From an uncultured Saprospiraceae bacterium (GTDB lineage Bacteria; Bacteroidota; Bacteroidia; Chitinophagales; Saprospiraceae), in NCBI GenBank assembly GCA_905480605.1, contig CAJQRD010000002.1, positions 58,641 through 122,640 on the forward strand: a stretch of 64,000 nucleotides of DNA, read 5' to 3'. Positions within the stretch are counted from its first letter, which is position 1, and every line of letters begins with the position of its first letter. Made by a program: the position numbers and the translations under genes. Shown here piece after piece: positions 9,415-17,934 of this stretch. The notes below the pieces were generated by a model. The model ran no database searches and had not been told where the DNA came from. It saw nothing but the letters and a program-made list of their open reading frames with translations.

Positions 9415-9993
9415 TCAATACCACTTAACCTTATCAACAAGATCTCGTTTCACAACTTGGGGAGGCAATATATCCTTTGGTATTCCAATATAAAACAATC
9501 CTAAGCAGACCTCATCTTCTTCCATTTTGAAATACTTATTTGCATTTGCAATGATGAATCCTGGACTGCTCCAGTATCCTCCAAAGCCAGCTGCCGTTGC
9601 ACTTAAGTATATGTTTTGGACAGCACAAGAAACCGCAGCAACCTCTTCCCATTGAGGCAAATTTACTTCTACATCATGTTTACAACCTATCATTATAACA
9701 TGACTTGACATTTTTATTTTACGTGCCAACTTATCAAATTTTGACTGTTTGAATTTATCCGCAGAAACATAATTTTTGTAAGACTTTTGGGCAAATTCGG
9801 AAAATTTTTCTTTTGCCGTTCCTGATACGATATGAAAACGCCATGGCTCCGTGTGTTTGTGACTCGGTGCTTGATTGGCATTATTCAAAATCTTAAATAT
9901 ATCTTCTTTAGAAATATCTTCTCTAGTAAACGATGACGGAAATATTGACTGGCGATTATTAATAACTTCTGTTAAAATTTCAAAACTATTCAT
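9415..9993 (-). CDS. Nitroreductase-family FMN oxidoreductase
   Basis: A 192-residue nitroreductase-fold protein (YdjA/HBN1 type). Segments that support this are the N-terminal RQS motif with ANQAPSHKHTEPWRF (about 39-53), which binds FMN phosphate, the AAVSCAVQNIYLSATAAGFGGYW dimer/FMN helix split around residues 118-140, and the C-terminal GLFYIGIP. These enzymes use NAD(P)H to reduce quinones, nitro compounds or similar electrophiles; the physiological substrate is unknown. No signal peptide is present. The ATG at 9993 lies directly upstream of the conserved first helix. It shares a strand with the peptidase gene downstream, but a 95-bp AT-rich gap makes an operon uncertain. Confidence 0.85.
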   Translation of the reverse strand: MNSFEILTEVINNRQSIFPSSFTREDISKEDIFKILNNANQAPSHKHTEPWRFHIVSGTAKEKFSEFAQKSYKNYVSADKFKQSKFDKLARKIKMSSHVIMIGCKHDVEVNLPQWEEVAAVSCAVQNIYLSATAAGFGGYWSSPGFIIANANKYFKMEEDEVCLGLFYIGIPKDILPPQVVKRDLVDKVKWY

Positions 9994-10083
9994 TGTGGAA
10001 ATTTACATTTATACAATCATTAAACCTATTATTAAGTCAATTGTTATAATAGCACGTATTAAAATGATATAAATATTAATCTT

Positions 10084-10992
10084 ATGAAACTGATACTATC
10101 GTCACTCCTTCTTATAACTTTCTTCTCTAATTGTAAAGAATCAATTGCACAATCACATCAAAATAAAATTCACTCCCAAGAATACTGGTCGGATGGACTG
10201 GCAGAAGTAAACAGATACGAATTAAGTCAGAATAGGTACGATAATATTCATAAAGGACATCTAATCCAGGTATATGTATCGGAAGATTTTTTAACCGACA
10301 AACAAGTCAAGAATGAATCATACTCTTCAACCAAGTCAACCTCTGTTTTGAAAAGAATAGAAACAAGATATTTCAATACAGGCATTTATGATTACAATAT
10401 GTTCTCAAGTACATTTACGCCATTTGATATTCAAAAATTTCCAAAAGCTATAAAAGTTACAAGCACATCTCAAGAATGGTGCGGTACAACATTTGTGCAG
10501 TTGAACAGCACAAAGAAAGGTTATAAACATACGATCAACTCTTACTTTGAGGTCGAAGGAGATAAGATTACAAACATTAATAATGCAACCACAGAAGAAG
10601 AATTGTTTACAAAACTAAGAATGAATCCTGACCTATTGCCAATTGGTAACTTTCGTATGATCCCTTCTAGTATTGTCAGTCGCCTATTGCACCTCAAAGC
10701 TATTTCATACAAATCGACTGGAATGATTACGGCCTACAATGGTCAAGAATTCAAAGGTGATAATCTCAAATCATATACAATTACAACTCCTCAGCTTAAT
10801 AGAAAAGTTGTTATTGTTTATGAAAGTAAATCTCCATATAAAATTGTAGGATGGACGGACACCTACCCTTCTATGTTTGATAAAAAACCAAGAACAACAG
10901 TAGCTAGACTATCACATCAAATTAAAGAAGCATATTGGAAATTGAATGGAAAAGAAGATCAAGATAAACGTGTGTTGTTAGGCTTGGATTAG
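10084..10992 (+). CDS. Conserved Bacteroidota lipoprotein of unknown function
   Basis: A 302-residue protein with a lipoprotein signal: a hydrophobic stretch ending LITFFSNC puts the lipidated cysteine at residue 17. No catalytic motif was recognised. The body is beta-rich and contains QEWCGTTFVQLN (about residues 130-141), a conserved-looking block with a single cysteine, and a C-terminal LSHQIKEAYWKLN segment. It resembles proteins often annotated as hypothetical or, probably by mistake, as septum-formation-related; I do not assign a function. It is flanked by a divergent nitroreductase and a convergent methyltransferase, so it is probably a single transcription unit. Expected to be anchored in the cell envelope facing the periplasm. 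Confidence 0.7.
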   Translation: MKLILSSLLLITFFSNCKESIAQSHQNKIHSQEYWSDGLAEVNRYELSQNRYDNIHKGHLIQVYVSEDFLTDKQVKNESYSSTKSTSVLKRIETRYFNTGIYDYNMFSSTFTPFDIQKFPKAIKVTSTSQEWCGTTFVQLNSTKKGYKHTINSYFEVEGDKITNINNATTEEELFTKLRMNPDLLPIGNFRMIPSSIVSRLLHLKAISYKSTGMITAYNGQEFKGDNLKSYTITTPQLNRKVVIVYESKSPYKIVGWTDTYPSMFDKKPRTTVARLSHQIKEAYWKLNGKEDQDKRVLLGLD

Positions 10993-11044
10993 CAAACCAT
11001 TATCAAAAGGTTCAAAATTAAATTAAATTGTACCAACTTGCCAA

Positions 11045-11857
11045 TTATGGTTTTACGGCAACAACTTCAATCATCTGTGGACAATGCAAAGTTGAACCAT
11101 TAATATATTCCAATTCTTCAAACTGATTTAAAGCTTCTTCTGCCTCCTCTTTAGATAAATAACCTGCTTGCACTAGTTTGGGTAAGTAGATATTCAAGAA
11201 AGTTTTAGGCCAATACCAATTTAAATCTTCAGGCAAGGCTAATTTTGGCATAAGACGGGTGCTGATAACTTCAAGTCCCGCATCATAAAATAATGCCGGC
11301 AATTTTCTACCTACATTTATGTCTCCTTCTTGATCCATAAAGCTTTTCAATGCGGCTTTTATACCTTTCGTCAATCCTGGTAAACTAGGTTCAACTTGAA
11401 ATGTAGACCAATCGTAATATTCCTGCATGACGATAGAACCCCCACTTTTAAGATAGGTGGCTGTTTTATTTATTATTTCTTCTGGATTCGAAATCCATGC
11501 CATGGCCCATCGACAATACACACCATCCAATGAATCTGGTTTCAAATTCATATCATTAAAATCGCAGCAATGCGTTTCAATATTTAAGCCATGTACTTCA
11601 TTGGCTTTATTTAAAAAATCTATAAAAATTTGAGATCGGTCAACGCCTATTACTTTTCCTTCATGCCCTACAATATAGGCCAATTCTTGCGCACAAAACC
11701 CTGGACCACATCCCAAATCAAGAATTGCTTGGCCCTGGCTAAATTCTGCTATGTCCCACCCTTTCCTAGCTTCACTTGACCAAACTTGATGCTGATATCC
11801 TAATCGATATAATTCAGCACGTTCAGTTCCTAAAATATATGCTCCTTTTTCTGTCAT
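11045..11857 (-). CDS. Class I SAM-dependent methyltransferase
   Basis: A 270-residue protein with the Rossmann-fold methyltransferase pattern. Motif I is AILDLGCGPGFCAQEL (about 44-59), the acidic end of strand 2 is VIGVDRSQIF (74-83), and the motif around LDGVYCRWAMAWI marks strand 4 near residue 113. It is of the ubiquinone/sterol-type fold (Methyltransf_11/31), acting on small molecules. The substrate is not deducible. No signal peptide. The ATG at 11857 is supported by the short N-terminal helix before motif I. A decayed GlsB-like pseudogene lies immediately upstream on the same strand. Confidence 0.82.
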   Translation of the reverse strand: MTEKGAYILGTERAELYRLGYQHQVWSSEARKGWDIAEFSQGQAILDLGCGPGFCAQELAYIVGHEGKVIGVDRSQIFIDFLNKANEVHGLNIETHCCDFNDMNLKPDSLDGVYCRWAMAWISNPEEIINKTATYLKSGGSIVMQEYYDWSTFQVEPSLPGLTKGIKAALKSFMDQEGDINVGRKLPALFYDAGLEVISTRLMPKLALPEDLNWYWPKTFLNIYLPKLVQAGYLSKEEAEEALNQFEELEYINGSTLHCPQMIEVVAVKP

Positions 11858-11863
11858 AGTTTT

Positions 11864-12059
11864 CTATTTATTAACTATTTTAACTTCACCAGAACCTGCG
11901 TTTATATTAACAAGATTGAATAGAAATCCACCTAGAATTGGTTGTAATTCTTAGAATAGTATTTACAACCAATCTAAAAGAATCACTCTTCATAATTCTA
12001 GCTGAAATAGAGCCTGCTATCTATCCTACAACAATCATTATTATCCAATTCAAAACATC
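11864..12059 (-). pseudogene. Remnant of a GlsB/YeaQ/YmgE-like small membrane protein
   Basis: Translating the reverse strand from about 12059 gives LNWIIMIVVG, then a TAG stop (12021-12023), then IAGSISARIMKSDSF and RLVVNTIL, and after a frame change ILGGFLFNLVNINAGSGEVK, ending at a TAG at 11864. In order these match the family pattern of GlsB/YeaQ (transglycosylase-associated) proteins: WIIxGxIAG, KIMKGxxFG, xNxILGIxGAxxGGFLF. At least one stop and one frameshift interrupt it, and the C-terminal membrane segment is missing. A 10-bp inverted repeat TTGGTTGTAA / TTACAACCAA (11938-11947 and 11963-11972) sits at the frame break. Judged by eye only; a protein search with frameshift tolerance would settle it. 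Confidence 0.55.
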
Positions 12060-12138
12060 ATCTGGCTTTTTTTTTTGTGTAAATATATAAAAGCTTTTGG
12101 TTTTTAGGTCGAAATCAACTGAAACCGGATTAAGTCAA

Positions 12139-13434
12139 TTATTTTTTCGTTTTCAAGAAGGTCAATTGCTTCTCCATTACCATATCACCATCTCTTACAA
12201 CTGTTATCGTTATAGTCTCCCCAGGTTCAAAAACACTTAATGCTTTCATATATGTTTGCATATCTACAATATCAACATTACCCATTTTTGTAACTACATC
12301 TCCTTTAAGTAGACCTGCATTTGAAGCAGGGCGATCTTCTCGTACCCCATCAATACGCATACCTTGTCCATCAAAAAGATAATCTGGAATTACACCTAAA
12401 GTTACCTTAAAAGCAGGTGCATCTTGAGACTCATCTTTGGTTTTGGTAAACTCCATTTTTGGCATTCTGTCAATTGTCATAACCAAGCTTCCCAAGTAGG
12501 TAGAAATATCTTTCATACCTCCAAAGTTTACTTTTTCATAATCATCAGTTGGTCGGTGATAATCTTCATGCTGCCCAGTAAAAAGCATCAATACAGGAAT
12601 ATCCACGAAATAAAAGGATGTATGATCTGAAGGACCTACTCCAGATTCTTGCTTGGTAAAATTAAGATTTGGGTTGGGTGTCTTCTTAAAAGCCTTTTCC
12701 CATGCAGGCGAAGTACCTGTCCCATACAAAGCCATTTTTCGCTCTTCATTAAGACGGCCAACCATATCCAAATTTATCATGTAGTTTATATCATCCAATT
12801 TCAATGGACTGTTGTCAACAAAGAAATTAGAACCCCATAATCCCTTTTCTTCTCCAGAGAAGGCAAGAAATAAGAAATTATAATTTAAGTCCTTATCTTT
12901 TAATAAATCCGCCATCGCCAACATTATTGCAACTCCAGATGCATTATCATCAGCACCATTATGTATTGCTGGCTCACCAACATACAAAGATCCTTCCCCT
13001 CCATAACCTAGGTGGTCATAGTGAGCACCGATTATGATAGTATGTTTGGCTTTCTTATCTAAATAACCTCCCACGTTCCTTCCCATAATAACAGGATCAT
13101 CAGGCTTAGCTAAAGCAGAATGAGGGTCACTTCTGATCGTTTTTTTAAACATTTGATAAAACGAATTATCACTATGGAAAATACCTTTCAATCCCAAATC
13201 TTCAAATCGCTTAGAAATATAAGCCGCAGCTTTCCTTTCCCCTTCTGTCCCTGTCTCCCTTCCTTCCAACTCATCAGAAGACAAATACCTGACATCAGAC
13301 TTCATATTTACCAAATAAGAATCAGAAAGCACCACAGATTGGGTCGTCTTACACCCATAAATGCTAAAAATTATCAGAAAGAATGATAGTTTTGCGATAT
13401 AATTATTAAAATTAAAAAGACTTAATCTGTTCAC
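12139..13434 (-). CDS. M28 zinc aminopeptidase lipoprotein with C-terminal PDZ domain
   Basis: A secreted M28-family metallopeptidase. Zinc ligands are in GAHYDHLGYGG, HNGADDNASGVA and FSGEEKGLWGS, with the further aspartate in NLDMVGR and histidine in SDHTSFYF. A PDZ domain follows near the C-terminus (GQGMRIDGVREDRPASNAGL, then KGDVVTKMGN), as in related bacterial M28-PDZ proteins. The open frame extends to 13623, but that would overlap the divergent lipoprotein gene heavily. I choose the GTG at 13434, which gives a good lipoprotein signal (NYIAKLSFFLIIFSIYGC, lipid cysteine 28). An ATG at 13467 is the alternative. Likely role: trimming of peptides at the cell surface. The GTG start is one base from the divergent ATG, which is unusual. 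Confidence 0.85.
   Translation of the reverse strand: MNRLSLFNFNNYIAKLSFFLIIFSIYGCKTTQSVVLSDSYLVNMKSDVRYLSSDELEGRETGTEGERKAAAYISKRFEDLGLKGIFHSDNSFYQMFKKTIRSDPHSALAKPDDPVIMGRNVGGYLDKKAKHTIIIGAHYDHLGYGGEGSLYVGEPAIHNGADDNASGVAIMLAMADLLKDKDLNYNFLFLAFSGEEKGLWGSNFFVDNSPLKLDDINYMINLDMVGRLNEERKMALYGTGTSPAWEKAFKKTPNPNLNFTKQESGVGPSDHTSFYFVDIPVLMLFTGQHEDYHRPTDDYEKVNFGGMKDISTYLGSLVMTIDRMPKMEFTKTKDESQDAPAFKVTLGVIPDYLFDGQGMRIDGVREDRPASNAGLLKGDVVTKMGNVDIVDMQTYMKALSVFEPGETITITVVRDGDMVMEKQLTFLKTKK
13387..13394 (+). promoter_or_regulatory. Candidate Bacteroidota -7 box for the TolB-like gene
   Basis: TAGTTTTG matches TAnnTTTG and lies 41 bp upstream of the ATG at 13436, inside the 5' coding part of the divergent M28 gene. 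No convincing -33 TTTG accompanies it, so this is tentative. Confidence 0.3.
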
Positions 13435-13435
13435 A

Positions 13436-14557
13436 ATGAAGCTATTGCCAATTTTTGTATTATTCATGATATTTATTTCTGCTTGTAAAACTGATAAAAA
13501 AGAAGCGTATAATCCACATACTAAAGTAGAAAAAACCAAAAATAATCTAAATAAAGAGACTCTTTTGTATCCACAAGAGAAGCATATTAAAAACTTAAAG
13601 CAACTGACTTTCGGTGGTGACAATGCAGAAGCTTATTGGAGTTTTGATGATAAACACTTGGTTTTTCAAGCTTCAAATGATGCTTGGGGAGCAGAATGTG
13701 ATCAAATATATTACATGAACCCTAGTGATCCTTTGACAGTTTCCAGCACACACCCATTACTTAGTACAGGTAAAGGAAGAACAACTTGTTCTTATTTTAT
13801 GCCAGGAGATAAATCCATTATCTATGCCTCTACACACCTAGTTTCTGATGATTGCCCTCCAACTCCAGAACGTAGAGCGGATGGTAAATATGTTTGGCCG
13901 ATCTACAATTCATTCGATATATTCACAGCAGATTTAGAAGGTAATATTTTGAAGCAATTGACAGATGAACCTGGATATGATGCGGAAGCGACCCTTAATC
14001 CAGCTGGAGACCTTATTGTTTTTACATCTATTCGTTCTGGTGATCTAGAATTGTATACAATGAATATTGACGGCAGCAATGTTAAACAAGTAACTTCTGG
14101 CTTAGGATATGATGGAGGCGCATTTTTCTCACCGGATGGTACTAAACTTATATTCAGAGCAAGTCGTCCAAAAACAGATGAAGCTGTAAAAGAATACAAG
14201 GATTTACTAGCTGAAGGTTTGGTTAAGCCAACAGAAATGGAATTGTTTGTTTGCAACATAGATGGTACAGATTTAAAGCAAATCACCAACTTAGGAAAAG
14301 CAAATTGGGCACCATTTTACCATCCTTCTGGTAACAAAATCATCTTTGCATCAAACCACACATCAGAAAGAGGATTTCCATTTAATCTTTACATGATAAA
14401 TCTAGATGGTACAGGTCTTGAGCAAATAACATTTGATGATCAATTTGATTCATTTCCAATGTTTTCTTATGATGGTAAAAAATTGATTTTTGCATCAAAC
14501 AGAAACAATGGAGGAACAAGAGATACAAACTTATTTTTAGCAGAATGGGCTGATTAA
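13436..14557 (+). CDS. TolB-like beta-propeller lipoprotein (PD40 repeats)
   Basis: A 373-residue lipoprotein (MKLLPIFVLFMIFISACKTD, lipid cysteine 17) followed by repeated PD40/WD40-like blades with the typical endings: AYWSFDDKHLVFQASND, ATLNPAGDLIVFTSIRSGD, AFFSPDGTKLIFRASR, PFYHPSGNKIIFASNH and MFSYDGKKLIFASNR. Five blades are evident, with a sixth region near residue 120. This is the fold of TolB and of the propeller of S9 peptidases, but no peptidase domain is attached, so it is probably a binding protein in the periplasm or on the surface. The start is firm because the lipoprotein signal begins here. It is divergent from the M28-PDZ gene with essentially no space between the two start codons. 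A small membrane-protein gene follows after 6 bp. Confidence 0.85.
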   Translation: MKLLPIFVLFMIFISACKTDKKEAYNPHTKVEKTKNNLNKETLLYPQEKHIKNLKQLTFGGDNAEAYWSFDDKHLVFQASNDAWGAECDQIYYMNPSDPLTVSSTHPLLSTGKGRTTCSYFMPGDKSIIYASTHLVSDDCPPTPERRADGKYVWPIYNSFDIFTADLEGNILKQLTDEPGYDAEATLNPAGDLIVFTSIRSGDLELYTMNIDGSNVKQVTSGLGYDGGAFFSPDGTKLIFRASRPKTDEAVKEYKDLLAEGLVKPTEMELFVCNIDGTDLKQITNLGKANWAPFYHPSGNKIIFASNHTSERGFPFNLYMINLDGTGLEQITFDDQFDSFPMFSYDGKKLIFASNRNNGGTRDTNLFLAEWAD

Positions 14558-14563
14558 TTAATT

Positions 14564-14686
14564 ATGGAAAAAGGCAAGAAGAAATCGTGGTTAAAAAAAA
14601 TGGGATGGGGTGCATTTCTATTCTTCTTTATTAAAGGTCTTGTTTGGCTGGCTATCTTCTTTGGCCTTTTTAAAGCTTGTAATTAA
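14564..14686 (+). CDS. Small membrane protein, 40 residues
   Basis: A short reading frame missed by length cut-offs. It begins MEKGKKKSWLKKMGWGAFLF and then continues with a hydrophobic stretch FFFIKGLVWLAIFFGLFKAC to the TAA at 14686. The basic N-terminus followed by a single hydrophobic helix of about 20 residues predicts an inner-membrane protein with the N-terminus inside. Its ATG is 6 bp after the stop of the TolB-like gene, so translation is probably coupled. I recall similar 40-residue proteins in other Bacteroidota genomes, often unannotated, but cannot verify this here. Function unknown. Confidence 0.65.
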   Translation: MEKGKKKSWLKKMGWGAFLFFFIKGLVWLAIFFGLFKACN

Positions 14687-14937
14687 TTGTTATCTTAATT
14701 CTAACCAATAAAAATCCAAGCACAAGGTAGATGAATTGCATTGCAATGTTCATACCTTCATTTATGACTCCTAAGACCATTTTAAATCAAATATTATAAG
14801 TGTAGGAGATCATAAATAAAGTATTGTAAAATGTCGGGCTTGTAAATAAAATGATCATTCTTTTAGAGAGAAATGATTACTTTAGGCTGATAATCATATG
14901 AATAAGATTCATTTTCTTTACGCATTTAATATAGAAA

Positions 14938-17787
14938 TTGATGATGAATAATATCAAGCTTGTATTTCTGATAATGCTTGCACAAGCTTATAATTTAAAA
15001 AGCCAAGATATAGCACTATTTGTAGAAGCCTCTGAAATAATGGGTAATTCCGATTTAAAAGGAGGTCCATTTTGCGGTTTCATTGATGTTAATGGAGATT
15101 ACAGGGACGATATAATTCGGTTTGATGGAAGCAGTGCACTGCATATTGATATACAATCAAATAATGGTTCAAACTTTTACACGAAGAGTATAGCAAATAT
15201 TCCAGGAGGATCTTGGGCCATCTTAGCAGGTGATTTAAATAATAGTGGTGTAAATGAACTATTCACAGCAGGATCATATAATGGCGCCACGATATTAAGT
15301 GCCATAAATAACAAATCAGATTTTGAAGTTACTCAAAGAACAGATGCTGATTTTTTCGCACAAAATTCAAACTTTGTAGATATCAATAATGATGGATGGT
15401 TAGATGTTTTTATATGCGATGATGACTCTCAAAGTGAAATATATTTTAATGATGGTACTGGCTCATTATATAAAAATAATGAATATATAAACATGAGAAC
15501 TGTGCCTTCATCTGATAATTCAGGAAATTACTCAAGTGTCTGGACAGATATTGACGATGATGGCGATTTAGATTTATATATAGGGAAATGTAGAATAGGA
15601 GTAACAAATTCAACAGATCCAAGACGTATAAATGCTCTATATATAAATGATAATGGGACTTTTAGGGAAGCTGCAAAGGAATTTGGTATTGCCATTGGAG
15701 AACAATCATGGACCGCAAATTTTGGGGATATAGATAACGATGGAGATCAGGATTTATTTATGATTAATCATAATGCCCGCTCAATGCTCTTCGAAAATAT
15801 CAACAATGAGAATTTCGAAGAAATTCCTCTGCTTGAGTCCGGGGAAGTAATTAATACCGAAGGATATCAATCTGCATTTGCTGATTTCAACAATGATGGC
15901 CTTCTTGATTTATTGATAGGTGGCAGAGAAGATTACCTGCTTTTAAACAATGGTAATAAGTCATTTGTAGTAACTGAATCACCATTTGGAATAGAAAAAA
16001 TTGCCTCATTTGCCTTAGGAGATTCAAACCAAGATGGCTTTATCGATGTGATAGCTGAATACAATAGTTTTTCCTCTTCAAAATCTGAGAAAACAAAACT
16101 ATTCAGAGCCATTCAAAATGGCAATCATTTCATTTCATTTGCATTAAATGGGAAAACGTCCAATAAAAATGGAATTGGTGCAAAATTAATGCTGCATGGC
16201 AGTTGGGGAAAACAAACCCGTATTATTAAGTCTGGGACAGGTTATGGAACAACCAATTCATTAACTGCTAGATTTGGTTTAAAAGATCAAACTGAGATTG
16301 ATTCATTGGTGATTCAATGGCCATCTGGTATTAAGGAAGTCTATACGGATCTTATCTCAGACAAAAACTACTTGGCAACAGAAGGAATTTGTATAAACGA
16401 ATTGATAAATATTACATCTAACAGTTTGCTTATAGACTGTCAAAACGAATCTGTTGAAATTTCAATTGACAATGAAAACAATTATGAATTAGAATGGTCA
16501 ACTGGAGAGCAAAATGTATTAACTACTGTGGTTTCAGATTATGATCATATCAAAGCAACAATATCGAGTCCTGATGGTTGTGTTTTTCATTCTCAATGCA
16601 TTGTTGTCGATACGTTAAAGGCTTTAGAACAACCACAATTAAATCTCACAAATGATATATCAATTTGTGATTCTGGATTCCCCTTTGTACTTAGAACTCT
16701 TGATAATAAAGAACTTAAATGGCAGGATGGTTCAATTGACAATGACTTTTTAATCGAAGAAGAGGGAAAGTATTTTGCCCAAATTTCCAACAATTGTGAT
16801 ACAGTCAATTCAGCCACAGTAACTGTAACGCTTTTACACCCAAGTTTGGTTGGTAAAGATTCAACAATTATTATTACCACTCCTATGTCTTTGACATTAG
16901 ACAATCAACAGTCTAATGGAACTTGGTATAGTGATATTAATGGTCAAGATATAATTGAAAATGGAAATTTATTAATTACTGGAATAATTGAAAGTGATAC
17001 CTCATTCTATTATGATTTTGATATTGAGCAAAGGCCACCGTTATTCAAAGGAGGTAAATCTCTGAATATTAATCAACTTCCAACTTTTGAGTTTTTCACA
17101 GAGATTGGAGGGAGTATGACATTTAGGGTACGGGAAGATATCTTATTGGAGAGTGTTTCTGTGTATACTGAGATTGAAGGTCCAAGAGTTTTTGAGATCA
17201 TTTCTACTGACAACAACCAATTGGTCTTCCAGGATACATTTGACATAGCTTTAGGTAAGAGTAAGGTTTTGTTAAATGCTAGCCTTGAACCCAACATTTA
17301 TAAAATCCAAACAAACATTGACTTTAACTTTGAAAACCAACAAACCAACTCACCATCATTTGCAATCGACTTCCAAGGCGTTGATTTTCCATATGCAATA
17401 AGTGATCTGGTTGATCTGCAGTTTTCATCTTTTGGTGAAGTTTTTTATCCCTATTTCTATGAGTGGGAAGTTTCGCCAAAAATTGATGATTGTAAAAGTG
17501 ATATTTATGAAATAAGAATTGACATAGATTCAATTAACAACATAATTGTTCTAAGTAAGAATGCATTTGATATTTTCCCAAACCCATTTTCGGATATTAT
17601 AAATATAAGTACTTCAAAGTTGGTTCATCAAATTAATATTTTTAATACATCAGGTCAGTTGGTTTATAAGAATTCAGAAAAACAAAACGCAAACATAAGC
17701 TTAGAGCCAGAAATTACATCTGGCGCTTACATCCTAGAATTAATAACAGAGAAAGGTATATATCGCAAGGTTATAATTGTAGAGTAG
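14938..17787 (+). CDS. FG-GAP/VCBS and ASPIC/UnbV surface protein with T9SS sorting domain
   Basis: A 949-residue secreted protein. After a signal peptide (about 1-22, ending LKSQD) it has FG-GAP/VCBS repeats with calcium-binding loops: DINNDGWLD, DIDDDGDLDLY, DIDNDGDQDLF, DFNNDGLLDL and DSNQDGFIDV. An ASPIC/UnbV module follows (NGIGAKLMLHG ... GYGTTNSLTARFGL ... LVIQWPSGIKEVY, about 410-470). The middle has Ig-like, T9SS-cargo-type segments. The C-terminus (FDIFPNPFSDIINIS to the end) is a type A T9SS sorting domain, so it should be exported across the outer membrane and attached to the surface. The gene could start at the ATG at 14938 or at the next codon, also ATG. Role: surface adhesion or binding; no catalytic domain seen. 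Confidence 0.85.
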   Translation: MMMNNIKLVFLIMLAQAYNLKSQDIALFVEASEIMGNSDLKGGPFCGFIDVNGDYRDDIIRFDGSSALHIDIQSNNGSNFYTKSIANIPGGSWAILAGDLNNSGVNELFTAGSYNGATILSAINNKSDFEVTQRTDADFFAQNSNFVDINNDGWLDVFICDDDSQSEIYFNDGTGSLYKNNEYINMRTVPSSDNSGNYSSVWTDIDDDGDLDLYIGKCRIGVTNSTDPRRINALYINDNGTFREAAKEFGIAIGEQSWTANFGDIDNDGDQDLFMINHNARSMLFENINNENFEEIPLLESGEVINTEGYQSAFADFNNDGLLDLLIGGREDYLLLNNGNKSFVVTESPFGIEKIASFALGDSNQDGFIDVIAEYNSFSSSKSEKTKLFRAIQNGNHFISFALNGKTSNKNGIGAKLMLHGSWGKQTRIIKSGTGYGTTNSLTARFGLKDQTEIDSLVIQWPSGIKEVYTDLISDKNYLATEGICINELINITSNSLLIDCQNESVEISIDNENNYELEWSTGEQNVLTTVVSDYDHIKATISSPDGCVFHSQCIVVDTLKALEQPQLNLTNDISICDSGFPFVLRTLDNKELKWQDGSIDNDFLIEEEGKYFAQISNNCDTVNSATVTVTLLHPSLVGKDSTIIITTPMSLTLDNQQSNGTWYSDINGQDIIENGNLLITGIIESDTSFYYDFDIEQRPPLFKGGKSLNINQLPTFEFFTEIGGSMTFRVREDILLESVSVYTEIEGPRVFEIISTDNNQLVFQDTFDIALGKSKVLLNASLEPNIYKIQTNIDFNFENQQTNSPSFAIDFQGVDFPYAISDLVDLQFSSFGEVFYPYFYEWEVSPKIDDCKSDIYEIRIDIDSINNIIVLSKNAFDIFPNPFSDIINISTSKLVHQINIFNTSGQLVYKNSEKQNANISLEPEITSGAYILELITEKGIYRKVIIVE

Positions 17788-17934
17788 TTAAAATATAATA
17801 AGACCGCATAGCTTCATTGTTTAACTTCCTTTAATTATGGACACTTGTCTCCCCTACTCCCAGAGTTACCAATAATTATTAAATAATAGGAAAGTCTGCC
17901 ACAAGGCGTTACTTTAGTGTCACAATAAATTAAA

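Noticed and set aside
13435..13623. Extension of the M28-PDZ reading frame to a start at 13623.
   Set aside because: It would overlap almost 190 bp of the divergent TolB-like gene, and the extra residues do not resemble a signal peptide.
14670..14780. A 36-residue reverse-strand frame with a hydrophobic segment (MQFIYLVLGFLLVRIKI).
   Set aside because: It overlaps the better supported 40-residue gene on the other strand and has no conserved context; kept only as a possibility.
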